A stretch of 64,000 nucleotides of DNA from CAYNHQ01 sp964397255 (lineage in GTDB: Bacteria > Bdellovibrionota_G > JALEGL01 > DATDPG01). Under the pieces are notes generated by a model. That model made no database searches, was not told where the DNA came from, and was given only the letters and a program-made list of their open reading frames with translations. The stretch's first letter is position 1; every line of letters starts with the position of its first letter. Location: contig CAYNHQ010000003.1 of the NCBI GenBank assembly GCA_964397255.1, positions 124,001 to 188,000 of the forward strand, written 5' to 3'. Below, one piece after another: positions 1 to 7,880 of the stretch. The position numbers and the translations under genes were made by a program.

Positions 1-1524
1 GCAGGAGACATGGGAATCGTCTGCGCCGTGGGAGATGAAGACCAATCCATTTACGGCTGGCGCGGCGCGCGTGTTGAAAATATTCTTGAATTTGAAACTG
101 ATTTCCCCGGCGCCCAGCTTGTAAAACTGGAGCAGAATTACCGCTCAACACAGCGGATTCTTGCGGCGGCCAACGGCGTGATTTCTAAAAACATCGGACG
201 AAGAGGGAAAGAACTTTGGACGGAAAATGGCGAAGGCAACCTACCGACATTTTTTCAGGCCTCCGATGACCATGGCGAAGCCGCTTGGGTTCTCGACAAG
301 GTCGATGAATTGGTTCGAAAAGGAGTCGCCACCGCAAAAGAAATCTCGATTTTTTATCGAACTCATATGCAGTCACGACTTTTGGAAGATGAATGCCGGC
401 GAAGAAACCGGCCCTATCGAATTTTCGGCGGCGTTCGATTTTATGACCGGGCTGAAATTAAAGATGTTCTCGCTTTTTTAAATCTGGCCCTCAATCCGAG
501 TGACAACATTTCATTTACTCGAATCATTAATGCTCCCGCGCGCGGCATAGGCGCCAAAACGCTCGACCGTCTGGCAACAGAAGCCAATTCCAAAGGAATG
601 TCGATGTTCGCTGCGATCCCTCAATTTGAGGGTTCGGGGAAGGGTGAAAAGGGCCTGCGCGCGTTTTATCAATGGTTCGCACCGATGATACCCATGATTC
701 TTCCCCTTCCGCCGGCGAAAGCCGCAGAAACCATTTTAAAAAAGAGCGGCTACCTCGAAGCTCTGGAGAAAGAAAATACGATTGAGTCGGACTCTCGAAT
801 TGAAAATATTGAAGAGCTTCTCGTCTCAATGGAAGAATTCAGCGAAGAATTCGACGGCGGGCTCATTGAGTATCTCGACCGGATATCCCTCATTAGCGAC
901 ATTGATAGCTTCGATCCAAACGCCGATACACTCACATTGATGACAATGCATAACTCAAAGGGACTTGAATTTAACGTCGTCTTTGTTGTGGGGATGGAAG
1001 AAGGGCTTTTTCCGCATCTTCGTTCACTGGAATCGGGGGATCGCGAAGAAATGGAAGAAGAGCGGCGCCTTTGTTACGTCGCCATGACACGGGCTCGAAA
1101 GGAATTGTTCTTAAGTGCTGCGTTTCGACGTCGGCTGTATCAATCCACGCAATTCAATCCCGTTTCGCGATTCATTGGTGAAATTCCACCGAGCTTTCTT
1201 CTTCAGTTTACTGAAGATGCCCCCGCGACCACTGTTTCGTCCCACTTTTCGCGACCCAGCGGGGCCTGGCGCTCCAAGCCCGTTCGAAAGCCGTACGATG
1301 AATATCGCCAAGAATCATATGATGACGTTTTCCCTGCTTCGTCCCAAGGTCCGAGCACCAGTGAAGAATTTCCTCCTGGAACACGAGTTAATCATCCGCA
1401 ATTCGGCGAAGGAACCGTCCGGCGCTGCGAGGGAAATCCCGACAACTTAAAACTCACGGTTCAATTTCAGCGCGGGGGACTCAAAAAAATAATGTTGAAC
1501 TATACAACGTTGGAGCGGATCTAG
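1..1524 (+). CDS. UvrD/PcrA-type superfamily 1 DNA helicase, 3' part
   Basis: The gene enters the window already open; the reading frame runs from base 1, so the N-terminal Walker A region lies outside. Visible SF1A helicase motifs are GDEDQSIYGWRGA (motif III) at about residue 10, LEQNYRST (motif IV), the TMHNSKGLEFNVVF motif V and the ERRLCYVAMTRARKELF motif VI near residue 355. The last 50 residues form a PcrA-type C-terminal domain (GTRVNHPQFGEGTVR), which in Gram-positive PcrA and related UvrD contacts RNA polymerase. The family unwinds DNA 3' to 5' in nucleotide excision and mismatch repair and removes recombinase from DNA. The convergent methyltransferase gene overlaps its stop codon by 4 bp. 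Whether it is UvrD or PcrA in name cannot be settled without the N-terminus. Confidence 0.95.
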   Translation, partial: AGDMGIVCAVGDEDQSIYGWRGARVENILEFETDFPGAQLVKLEQNYRSTQRILAAANGVISKNIGRRGKELWTENGEGNLPTFFQASDDHGEAAWVLDKVDELVRKGVATAKEISIFYRTHMQSRLLEDECRRRNRPYRIFGGVRFYDRAEIKDVLAFLNLALNPSDNISFTRIINAPARGIGAKTLDRLATEANSKGMSMFAAIPQFEGSGKGEKGLRAFYQWFAPMIPMILPLPPAKAAETILKKSGYLEALEKENTIESDSRIENIEELLVSMEEFSEEFDGGLIEYLDRISLISDIDSFDPNADTLTLMTMHNSKGLEFNVVFVVGMEEGLFPHLRSLESGDREEMEEERRLCYVAMTRARKELFLSAAFRRRLYQSTQFNPVSRFIGEIPPSFLLQFTEDAPATTVSSHFSRPSGAWRSKPVRKPYDEYRQESYDDVFPASSQGPSTSEEFPPGTRVNHPQFGEGTVRRCEGNPDNLKLTVQFQRGGLKKIMLNYTTLERI

Positions 1525-2156
1525 CGCTTCCGGACGACCTGAATTCCGTCTCTCACAGTAAGCAATACCCCTTCGACGCGTGTATCTTTTGCAATGGCTC
1601 GATTCAAACGATCGAGAATCCGAGCATCGTCATCCTTGGGAGAAACCACTTCTCCGCTCCAAAGCATGTTGTCGAGGGCGATGACGCCTCCGAAACGAAG
1701 TAGGCGCAGACTTTCTTCGTAGTAGGCTGGATAGGACACTTTGTCAGCGTCGATAAAGACAAAGTCGAAACCCGGCTCCAATCGCTTCAATGTTTCAACG
1801 GCCGGGCCTTCCATCACTTGAATTTTTTTTCCATGAGGAGAGCGGGAAAAATATTTCTTAGCGAAATCGATCGTCTTCGGGTTGATTTCGCACGTGGTGA
1901 CACTCCCGCCTTCCGGCACGGCTTCCGCCATACTCAGTGTCGCATAGCCGGTAAACATTCCGATTTCCAAAACGCGCCGGGCATTTGTCATTTGAACCAA
2001 GAGCTTTAAAAAACGCCCTTCCACGGGGCCGGTTAGCATTTGGGGAAATTCCATCTTTTCTTGCGTTTGACTCGCAAGCTCTTGCAGCAGCTCTGGAGTA
2101 CCGGATGAAACTTGTTCGCAATAGGTCTCAATTTCAGGTTTCGTGAGTGAAATCAT
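1521..2156 (-). CDS. SAM-dependent O-methyltransferase (CCoAMT/COMT type)
   Basis: A 211-residue class I methyltransferase. The SAM-binding glycine motif is LEIGMFTGYATLSMAEA, followed by an acidic ribose-binding stretch TCEINP. The family's metal and substrate region FVFIDADKVSYPAYYEESL and LDNMLWSGEV is present, typical of cation-dependent caffeoyl-CoA/catechol-type O-methyltransferases. Length and motif order match the family. The substrate cannot be predicted; bacterial members methylate small phenolics or other hydroxylated compounds. It stands alone, convergent with the helicase gene (4 bp overlap at the stops) and divergent from ychF with about 80 bp between starts. Confidence 0.9.
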   Translation of the reverse strand: MISLTKPEIETYCEQVSSGTPELLQELASQTQEKMEFPQMLTGPVEGRFLKLLVQMTNARRVLEIGMFTGYATLSMAEAVPEGGSVTTCEINPKTIDFAKKYFSRSPHGKKIQVMEGPAVETLKRLEPGFDFVFIDADKVSYPAYYEESLRLLRFGGVIALDNMLWSGEVVSPKDDDARILDRLNRAIAKDTRVEGVLLTVRDGIQVVRKR

Positions 2157-2238
2157 TCGTCCTGACTAACCTTTCCGGCGACAACGGTCAAACCCCACGC
2201 TTTCCTTTCAATCGGTTTTCCGTATGATGCCGCGCCAA

Positions 2239-3333
2239 ATGGGATTTCATTGTGGAATCGTCGGTCTGCCGAACGTTGGAAAATCCACTCTTTTCAACGC
2301 GTTAACCTCTGCGGGTGCACAGGCGGCAAACTATCCTTTTTGCACGATTGATCCAAACGTCGGCGTCGTCGCGGTTCCAGATTTCCGTCTCGATAAAATT
2401 TCGGAAATCGTGAAACCGAAGAAAATCACGCCGACCACAATCGAATTTGTCGATATTGCAGGCCTTGTACGAGGAGCCAGCAAGGGCGAAGGCTTGGGAA
2501 ATCAATTTCTAGGGCACATTAAACAGGTGGATGCCGTGGCGCATGTGGTTCGCTGCTTTGAAAGCAGTGATATCGTTCATGTGGAGGGGAGTGTGAATCC
2601 CGCGCGTGACATCGATACGATCCATACAGAGCTATGTCTCGCCGATCTCGATACGGCGACACGTGTGGCCGATCGTGCACAAAAAGCCTCTCGATCGGGA
2701 GATAAAGCACTTATCGCTAAAGCGGAACTTTTCACACGCGTTCGAGATGCACTGGCTCAAGGGAAACCAGTTCGGTCGCTTTCTTTAAACGCTGAAGAAA
2801 AAATGTGGGTGAATGAACTTCAATCGCTCACATCAAAGCCGGTTCTTTACGTTTGCAATGTCGCGGAGGGTACATTGGGAAAACCCAATCCTCATGTCGA
2901 TGCGGTTAAAAAGATTGCTTCTACAGAGGGAGCGCAGGTGGTGGAGGTTTGTGCGCAAATTGAAGCCGAGATTGCTGAACTCTCGAAAGAAGAACGGGCA
3001 ACGTTTCTTAAAGATCTCGGTATGTCAGAATCGGGTCTTGATCGTGTGATTCGTGCCGGCTACGACTTATTGGGTTTGATTACCTATTTCACGGCGGGTG
3101 AACAGGAGTGCCGGGCTTGGACAATTCCGAAGGGCTTCAAGGCGCCGCAAGCGGCGGGCGTGATTCACACCGATTTCGAACGGGGATTCATCTGCGCCGA
3201 AATTTATCATTACAACGATCTCATTACGCATGGGAATGAAGCTGCCGTGAAAGCCAAAGGCCTTTTGCGCCTGGAAGGCAAGGATTACATCATGCGCGAC
3301 GGCGACATCGCCCACTTTCGTTTCAATGTCTAA
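2239..3333 (+). CDS. ychF: ribosome-binding ATPase YchF (Obg-like GTPase family)
   Basis: A 364-residue TRAFAC P-loop protein. G1 is GLPNVGKST, G3 lies in DIAGLVRGASKGEGLG, and the G4 position reads NVAE, the NxxE form that makes YchF prefer ATP over GTP. The C-terminal TGS-type domain ends in GDIAHFRFNV. The protein binds ribosomes and takes part in translation and stress or redox responses. I chose the ATG at 2239 because the conserved protein starts MGFHCGIVG; two ATGs at 2224 and 2227 are in frame but add nonconserved residues. Its last 30 bp reappear, diverged, at 4736-4765, 7857-7880 and 9431-9460, so this 3' end appears to be the anchor of the following accessory island. Confidence 0.97.
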   Translation: MGFHCGIVGLPNVGKSTLFNALTSAGAQAANYPFCTIDPNVGVVAVPDFRLDKISEIVKPKKITPTTIEFVDIAGLVRGASKGEGLGNQFLGHIKQVDAVAHVVRCFESSDIVHVEGSVNPARDIDTIHTELCLADLDTATRVADRAQKASRSGDKALIAKAELFTRVRDALAQGKPVRSLSLNAEEKMWVNELQSLTSKPVLYVCNVAEGTLGKPNPHVDAVKKIASTEGAQVVEVCAQIEAEIAELSKEERATFLKDLGMSESGLDRVIRAGYDLLGLITYFTAGEQECRAWTIPKGFKAPQAAGVIHTDFERGFICAEIYHYNDLITHGNEAAVKAKGLLRLEGKDYIMRDGDIAHFRFNV

Positions 3334-3374
3334 TTCTGTCTTCGATTCCTTATTCCATTTGCACTTAATTTTCC

Positions 3375-3390
3375 TGGCATAGTTGTTGCT
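3375..3390 (+). promoter_or_regulatory. sigma-54-type -24/-12 promoter
   Basis: TGGCAT-N5-TTGCT gives the invariant GG-N10-GC geometry of RpoN promoters. The predicted transcription start is near 3401, 13 nt before the GTG start of the metalloprotease. Unlike the promoters at 5958, 8695, 9910 and 10950, no TGTCAG/CTGACA activator sites are visible upstream. Confidence 0.6.
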
Positions 3391-3413
3391 GCTAGTCCAC
3401 ACAGAGAGCTGTC

Positions 3414-4703
3414 GTGAAAACGATAAAGATTAAGCCATTGATATTGTTGGCCGGCATTATTTATCTTTTTGTGCCAAAAATGGGCGCTGGGGTGGAAGCG
3501 GGGACCGATTCCTGTCGTGAAGAAGCAAAGGCCTTTCTAGAGGAAACCAGAGCCACAAATGGAGGCAAATCAATTCTAGATTTGGGCCTTGCTGAACGGC
3601 TCTATTCCATGTGGAAAGGGATTCAAGACAAAAGAGGAATTTTGGGTAGCGCCTTGAAGCAAGACGATATTGCATTCGATGAGGTCGACTTTCTCGAAAA
3701 ATACCCCCAACTGCGAGTACGAGCCTTTTCATTGGACGAAATAAGAACAAATTATGAATTCGTCAATGGAGTCATCGCTAGTTTAGAGAACGAATATTCA
3801 GAGAAAATTAAACCGCTGTTAAATCAACCAACGACCGTCTTTGAAAAGGGAAGTGAAGGGTTCCGGAATAAAATTCATAATCTGATGCGAGATCAAAAAT
3901 TCGGGGAGGCCTTAGGATCATTACTCTTTTTTGAGGGTGGATTTGGCGAGTGCATGAAGTTTGAAGAATATCTAGGGGTCACTTGCAAGCGATTTTATTC
4001 GCGAGACGAATTTGTCCGATTATTGAGCGAAATTCAATCTGGCAAGCAAGGGGCCGAAATTGAGAAATCATCTCTGCTAAGAGACATGCTTAGACACATT
4101 CCATCGATGTTACTTCGGGCGAATCCGTTCGTACGGTCAGAACGCGAGGTATCGCCAGATGGTTCAAAGGGTTTGACTCTCACTCTCCCGGTCAAACCGG
4201 GGAAGGAAATGCGTTCAAACGAATGGAGGCTTTTTTACCAAAAGCTCAAACGGGCCAACGAAGAATTCTGGAAGGGTGAAATTTGGGGCCCGAGTCTGGG
4301 GACCATTAAAATTCGCCTAACGCTCGAACAACATGGACGTGAAGATCCACAAGCGGTGGCCGTTCATTTGCTTCAAGGAGATATTTCCCATTCTTCAATG
4401 GGAGGAGGATATGTTACGTTTGACCGCAAAGAATTTCGGGACCTGCTGGGTCTAACAAATATATCCCCCCAGGAAGGGCTAACACTCGCACATGAAGTAG
4501 GTCATGTACTCGGATTTGATGATCATTACTATTCTTATTTCGATATGGACAGCTGTGAATCGGGTTGGAATGATCTTCCGACAGACATCATGACGTGCCC
4601 CGACCAACCTCACATTTCAGAAAGAGATCTAATGCTCATTTATCGCGCCTATGGAAAAGTCCCCAGCGAAAATGATAATGTAATCTTAGACTCGATCCAA
4701 TAA
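3414..4703 (+). CDS. secreted snapalysin-like zinc metalloprotease
   Basis: A 429-residue protein with an N-terminal hydrophobic segment (about residues 5-28) that fits a Sec signal peptide. Near residue 360 it carries HEVGHVLGFDDHYY, the metzincin zinc site HExxHxxGxxD/H, and about 30 residues later a plausible Met-turn, TDIMTCP. The arrangement HExGHVLG..DHY followed by Cys and then IM resembles snapalysin (M7), but this protein is far longer and its first 300 residues are unrecognised. It probably acts as an exported protease on extracellular or prey/host protein; that role is inference. The GTG start at 3414 follows a purine stretch and a sigma-54-type promoter. It is the first gene of the ychF island and is followed by a ychF tail copy. 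Confidence 0.7.
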   Translation: MKTIKIKPLILLAGIIYLFVPKMGAGVEAGTDSCREEAKAFLEETRATNGGKSILDLGLAERLYSMWKGIQDKRGILGSALKQDDIAFDEVDFLEKYPQLRVRAFSLDEIRTNYEFVNGVIASLENEYSEKIKPLLNQPTTVFEKGSEGFRNKIHNLMRDQKFGEALGSLLFFEGGFGECMKFEEYLGVTCKRFYSRDEFVRLLSEIQSGKQGAEIEKSSLLRDMLRHIPSMLLRANPFVRSEREVSPDGSKGLTLTLPVKPGKEMRSNEWRLFYQKLKRANEEFWKGEIWGPSLGTIKIRLTLEQHGREDPQAVAVHLLQGDISHSSMGGGYVTFDRKEFRDLLGLTNISPQEGLTLAHEVGHVLGFDDHYYSYFDMDSCESGWNDLPTDIMTCPDQPHISERDLMLIYRAYGKVPSENDNVILDSIQ

Positions 4704-4735
4704 CCGCGTTCATTCAATACGCAAACATCGATCGC

Positions 4736-4765
4736 GACATCGCCCACTTCCGATTTAATGTTTAA
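4736..4765 (+). repeat. diverged copy of the ychF 3' end (copy 2)
   Basis: Ten codons read DIAHFRFNV plus stop, exactly the YchF C-terminus, but with synonymous differences from 3304-3333 at several third positions. There is no upstream ychF frame, so it is a detached gene tail between the metalloprotease and the next module. Confidence 0.8.
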
Positions 4766-4772
4766 ATTTTAG

Positions 4773-4868
4773 TACACTACTTATATAATTAATATATAAC
4801 ATGTAGTGTATTTGACTGATCTTGCGTGGTACACTATAATTATTAATTATGAATAAAAATGTAGTGTA
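4773..4868 (+). promoter_or_regulatory. four TACACTA/TAGTGTA operator-like half-sites
   Basis: TACACTA occurs at 4773 and 4830 and its complement TAGTGTA at 4804 and 4862. This gives two inverted pairs with 31 and 32 bp between the paired starts, about three helical turns. They surround the promoter and first codons of the following gene pair, as expected for autorepression by a DNA-binding antitoxin. Confidence 0.55.
4812..4840 (+). promoter_or_regulatory. sigma-70 promoter for the 4849/5186 gene pair
   Basis: TTGACT, a 17-bp spacer, then a perfect TATAAT at 4835-4840. The expected start is near 4847, so the ATG at 4849 would be leaderless or nearly so. Confidence 0.7.
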
Positions 4869-5220
4869 TAGACCTAAATTGCTTTTAGCGCATCTCATAA
4901 AAGAAGAAAAAAAGCGAAACTCCGCGCTTAAGCTCCGATATAAAAGAGCGTTAAAAGCGCTTCCAAGGGGCCAACCCTATATTCGCAAGAAGAGCGGGAA
5001 GGGAAAGGCATATGTCTATCTCAGCCGGCGTATGCCTGGCTTTAAGCACCCCGAATCTAAATATGTGGGCGTAGTGGGATCGGATCAGGTGAAAAAACTT
5101 CACCAGCAACTTAAAGATCGGGCTAGATTAGTAGCTGAATTGAATGTTCTTGGTTTGGAAAGGCGAATGATCGACAAGGCTCTTTATGAATATCGACGAG
5201 CATGTAGAAGCTACGCTTAA
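4849..5220 (+). CDS. hypothetical basic protein, candidate antitoxin
   Basis: A 123-residue Lys/Arg-rich protein with no family I can name. Its middle (PYIRKKSGKGKAYVYLSRR) is strongly basic, followed by a helical region. It overlaps the start of the downstream nucleotidyltransferase-fold gene by 35 bp, implying translational coupling. The promoter has paired TACACTA operators, one of them inside its own first codons, so a DNA-binding autorepressor/antitoxin role is plausible. It has no usable ribosome-binding site; the strong -10 ends 8 nt before the ATG, suggesting a leaderless message. Function remains unproven. Confidence 0.7.
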   Translation: MNKNVVYRPKLLLAHLIKEEKKRNSALKLRYKRALKALPRGQPYIRKKSGKGKAYVYLSRRMPGFKHPESKYVGVVGSDQVKKLHQQLKDRARLVAELNVLGLERRMIDKALYEYRRACRSYA

Positions 5221-5884
5221 TTTTTTTGATTCCGATGCTGGAATCCTCTCGGAAATTCTTTTTGTCGGGGCATGGGCTCGTTACTTCTATAGGGATCTCT
5301 TTAAAAATCTGAAGACTTACCAGGCTCGAATGTTAACCAAGGATCTCGATGTGCTCCTCCACATAAAGAAGAAAAGGGAAAAACAAAAGGTAGATGTGCA
5401 TCAGAGACTAATTCAGGCCGGTTATCATGCTGAATTCTATCCATCGAATGTCATCAAGTATTTCCGAGACGACCTTGAGCTTGAGTTCTTGATCCCAACG
5501 CGGGGAGCGCCACATGACAAGGCGGTTCAGGTAGAGGCCTACAACGTAACGGCACAAGAGCTTTCTTATCTTGAAATGTTGTGGGATCGCCCACAGTCTG
5601 TCCGATACGGCAAGTATCACTTATATGTTCCTCATCCCCTCGACTTTGCAATTCACAAACTAATCATCTCGTTTCGGAGGAAAAAACCTGCTTCAGGAGA
5701 ACAGGATCGCAGGGATGCGGAAGAAGTGCTCTATGCCTTAAGCCACGAACGTGATTTTGATGATATTTTTCAACAGACCCTTTTGGCCATCAGAAAAAAC
5801 AGGAAGACATTTAAGGCCGTCGAAAATGGAATCGCCACCTTCATTCTTCCCAGTTTACGAGAACGATTGCAGAAAGTGCCCTGA
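5186..5884 (+). CDS. nucleotidyltransferase-fold protein, candidate toxin (AbiEii/MNT-like)
   Basis: A 232-residue protein. The N-terminal region GAWARYFY followed by TKDLDVLLHI has the layout of small nucleotidyltransferases (a G-rich turn, then TxDxDhhh), as in AbiEii-type and GSLG-type families. The middle (HPLDFAIHKLI and RRDAEEVLYAL) resembles the helical part of these proteins. In type IV and related systems such proteins transfer nucleotides to tRNA or other targets. It is translated from within the 3' end of the basic partner gene (35 bp overlap). The activator half-sites of the next promoter begin inside its last codons. Assignment is by motif layout only; the exact subfamily was not identified. 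Confidence 0.65.
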   Translation: MNIDEHVEATLNFFDSDAGILSEILFVGAWARYFYRDLFKNLKTYQARMLTKDLDVLLHIKKKREKQKVDVHQRLIQAGYHAEFYPSNVIKYFRDDLELEFLIPTRGAPHDKAVQVEAYNVTAQELSYLEMLWDRPQSVRYGKYHLYVPHPLDFAIHKLIISFRRKKPASGEQDRRDAEEVLYALSHERDFDDIFQQTLLAIRKNRKTFKAVENGIATFILPSLRERLQKVP

Positions 5885-5916
5885 CAGACGAACTGTCAGT
5901 TTTTGCATACCTGACA
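5881..5916 (+). promoter_or_regulatory. activator (UAS) half-site cluster, copy a
   Basis: CTGACA at 5881, TGTCAG at 5894 and CTGACA at 5911. The 13-bp and 17-bp steps are repeated exactly at 8617-8652 and 9832-9867. The last half-site ends 42 bp before a sigma-54-type promoter, a usual place for an enhancer-binding protein. Confidence 0.7.
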
Positions 5917-5957
5917 CCTTTTCGGCTCATTTTCCGGTGAAATCACGCCCATTTCCT

Positions 5958-5973
5958 TGGCACAAGTGTTGCT
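5958..5973 (+). promoter_or_regulatory. sigma-54-type promoter of the interrupted lipoprotein
   Basis: TGGCAC-N5-TTGCT, the best match to the RpoN consensus in the window. The predicted start at about 5984 lies 2 nt before the ATG at 5986. Confidence 0.8.
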
Positions 5974-6006
5974 GAATCGAGAGACATGGTTTTGATTTCT
6001 TTTAAT

Positions 6007-6039
6007 GGCTCTTCGCAGATTTGAGTGGGTAATTTGCGG
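6007..6039 (+). repeat. left terminal inverted repeat of the ISL3 element
   Basis: Pairs with 7364-7396: GGCTC, GCAGAT, AGTGGG and ATTTGCGG blocks match in order. Confidence 0.9.
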
Positions 6040-6111
6040 AGGGTAAGGAGCTCTCAGGCTTGTGCAGTAAGGAAGAGCGAGGCATAGGGGAAGGCCGAAA
6101 CCTGTCCAAGA

Positions 6112-7383
6112 GTGGAACGGGTAGTAAAGTGCCCGGATGCAGAATCCAAGATCGATTCGGGAGTTGGTTTCGGTTCCGGGATTTATCGCTACCTCGAAAC
6201 TGTTCGGGGTGTTGGGAGATCGATGGGCCCGTGTCATTCGACTCCGACGCCGAAAAAAAGTGGCGTGTGTTCGTGCTGTGGATTCCGATGTCGAGGTCGC
6301 TACGACCGGCGCATCTGTCGGGCCCGGGATTTATCGGTGGGCGGCTGGCGGATCTATGTCGAATTCGAGCGGTGGCGTGTGTCCTGCCCAAGGTGCAACG
6401 CGGTGTTCATAGAGCGCCTGGACTGGCTGGCGAAAAATCCTCGATACACCCAACGGTTCGCGATGCACGTCGGCGCTCTTTGCCGACAGATGACCAATAA
6501 GGATGTGGCCGAGGCGGAGCGGATTCATGAACACACCGTCAAGGACCTGGACAAAATCTATATGCGCAAACAGATCGCCAAAGCCGGGACGCCGGCTCCC
6601 CGAGCGATCGGCGTGGATGAAATCGCGATCCGTAAAGGACATGACTACCGGATCATCGTCAGTGACCTCGATCGGGGGCGTCCCATTTGGGTGGGAGGTC
6701 AGGGACGCAGCGAGGAAGATCTGGATCTGTTCTTTGCCCAGCTCGGCCCCCGTAAAACGCAACGAATTCAGTTGGCCGCGATGGACATGTGGAAACCGTT
6801 TCGGAATTCGACGAAAAAGAACGCCCCTCAGGTCCGCATCGTCTACGACAAGTTTCACATTCTGCGGCACTTAAACGATGCGCTCGATCTCGTCCGACGG
6901 AGCGAGTATCACCGGCTGTCCGGCAAGAATCGCTCCTACATCAAGGGCCAGCGCTATACGCTTCTCTCCGGCTGGGAGCATCTCACCCTCGATGGCCGAC
7001 GGTCTCTGAGGCAGCTCTTCAAGGCGAATAAGCGACTCAACGTAGCCTACCTCCTCAAGGAATCGTTCGGCGAGCTTTGGAGTTACCGTACGGAAGGTTG
7101 GGCCCGGCGATTCTTCGACCAATGGTGCGAGTCCCTTAAGTGGCAACGCCTAAAACCCTATGAGAAGTTTTCCAAAATGATCGAGCGTCACTGGGATGGG
7201 ATCGTTTCGTACTGCCGTCCCGAAAACAAGGTCAGCCTTGGGATGGTTGAAGGGCTCAATACCAAAATCCGCGTCCTGCAACGACGAGCGTACGGTTACC
7301 GGGACGAGGACTATCTCAAACTCAAAATCATCGCCGCCTTTTTACCTCCTCTTAGCCAATCCCCCGCAAATGGCCCACTGTGA
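6112..7383 (+). CDS. ISL3-family transposase
   Basis: The conserved part starts with a zinc-finger-like CSCCGF and CPRC pair and a helix-turn-helix region. It continues into a DDE catalytic domain with VDEIAIRKGH (first Asp), LAAMDMWKPFRN (second Asp) and VEGLNTKIRVLQRRAYG (Glu), all intact. The coding frame ends inside the right inverted repeat. The N-terminus is uncertain. Before residue 48 of this frame the sequence does not look like the family, whereas another frame from ATG 6137 reads ARVIRLRRRKK and would join by a -1 shift at a run of seven A (6253-6259, frame CGA AAA AAA G). Either programmed slippage or a one-base mutation is possible. Confidence 0.85.
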   Translation: MERVVKCPDAESKIDSGVGFGSGIYRYLETVRGVGRSMGPCHSTPTPKKSGVCSCCGFRCRGRYDRRICRARDLSVGGWRIYVEFERWRVSCPRCNAVFIERLDWLAKNPRYTQRFAMHVGALCRQMTNKDVAEAERIHEHTVKDLDKIYMRKQIAKAGTPAPRAIGVDEIAIRKGHDYRIIVSDLDRGRPIWVGGQGRSEEDLDLFFAQLGPRKTQRIQLAAMDMWKPFRNSTKKNAPQVRIVYDKFHILRHLNDALDLVRRSEYHRLSGKNRSYIKGQRYTLLSGWEHLTLDGRRSLRQLFKANKRLNVAYLLKESFGELWSYRTEGWARRFFDQWCESLKWQRLKPYEKFSKMIERHWDGIVSYCRPENKVSLGMVEGLNTKIRVLQRRAYGYRDEDYLKLKIIAAFLPPLSQSPANGPL

Positions 7384-7396
7384 TCTGCATTGAGCC
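7364..7396 (-). repeat. right terminal inverted repeat of the ISL3 element
   Basis: Complement of the left end with 25 of 33 identities; it contains the transposase stop codon. Confidence 0.9.
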
Positions 7397-7856
7397 CTTT
7401 TAATAAATACTTCTTACTTATGACATTGCTCAGTTTGGCCTCAGGTCTACCTGCATGCCTGCCAAGTGATGACGACTGTCCGCTTGATTCCTATAAGGGA
7501 GTTGATGCGGCTTCAAATGTAAAAGTTACGGCGTATTATCAAACCTATGGCGGCTCTGATTTTGGTCAATGTGCAATTCATAGTTTTGCCATACCGAAGA
7601 AGGTAATTATCACATCCTCAAACGGTACGGCTTACGAAGCCACACTCGCTGATGAATTTGTCTACACTAGCGAAGAAAGTAGTGCGATCGCTGATCTATT
7701 TCCGGACTTAGCCGGAATGCAGGCCAAATCAGGAAGTATCACTCTCACGCTCAATCGGGACGACCTAAAGAATGGTGTGGTTACCTTCGAATTTCGGGAA
7801 GGCGATGAAAAGGGATCAATACTAAATTCGAAAAGCATTGCACTCAAAAATCCGTA

Positions 7857-7880
7857 GCCCACTTCCGCTTTAACGTCTAG
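7857..7880 (+). repeat. diverged copy of the ychF 3' end (copy 3)
   Basis: Eight codons read AHFRFNV plus TAG, the YchF C-terminus again, with a third set of synonymous codons and a different stop from 3333. It starts at the last base of the lipoprotein stop and runs into the stop of the convergent PIN gene. Confidence 0.75.

Larger units (their letters stand above)
6007..7396 (+). mobile_element. ISL3-family insertion sequence, 1390 bp
   Basis: The element has 33-bp terminal inverted repeats (6007-6039 and 7364-7396; 25 of 33 matches, outer bases GGCTC). It is flanked by an 8-bp direct duplication, CTTTTAAT, at 5999-6006 and 7397-7404. Duplication length, element length and transposase type all agree with ISL3. 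The duplication lies inside the signal-peptide codons of a lipoprotein gene. The exact duplication suggests a fairly recent insertion. Confidence 0.93.
5986..7857 (+). pseudogene. lipoprotein gene split at codon 7 by an ISL3-type element
   Basis: Removing the IS (6007-7396) and one 8-bp duplication joins ATG at 5986 in frame to 7405-7857. The result is an intact 157-residue protein with a signal peptide and lipobox-like LPAC at about residue 25. The mature part begins with acidic residues and Cys, followed by a probable beta-rich domain (VKVTAYYQTYGG, KKVIITSSNGTAYEA) of unknown family. Before insertion the gene had a perfect sigma-54-type promoter 13 bp upstream. Now a hybrid frame could start at a TTG at 7390 inside the IS end, giving 155 residues that keep most of the signal peptide, so residual expression is possible. 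The stop is immediately followed by a ychF tail copy. Confidence 0.8.

Noticed and set aside
6060..6500. Other open frames inside the ISL3 element
   Set aside because: Shadow frames of the transposase; only the segment before the A7 run in the 6137 frame shows possible meaning.
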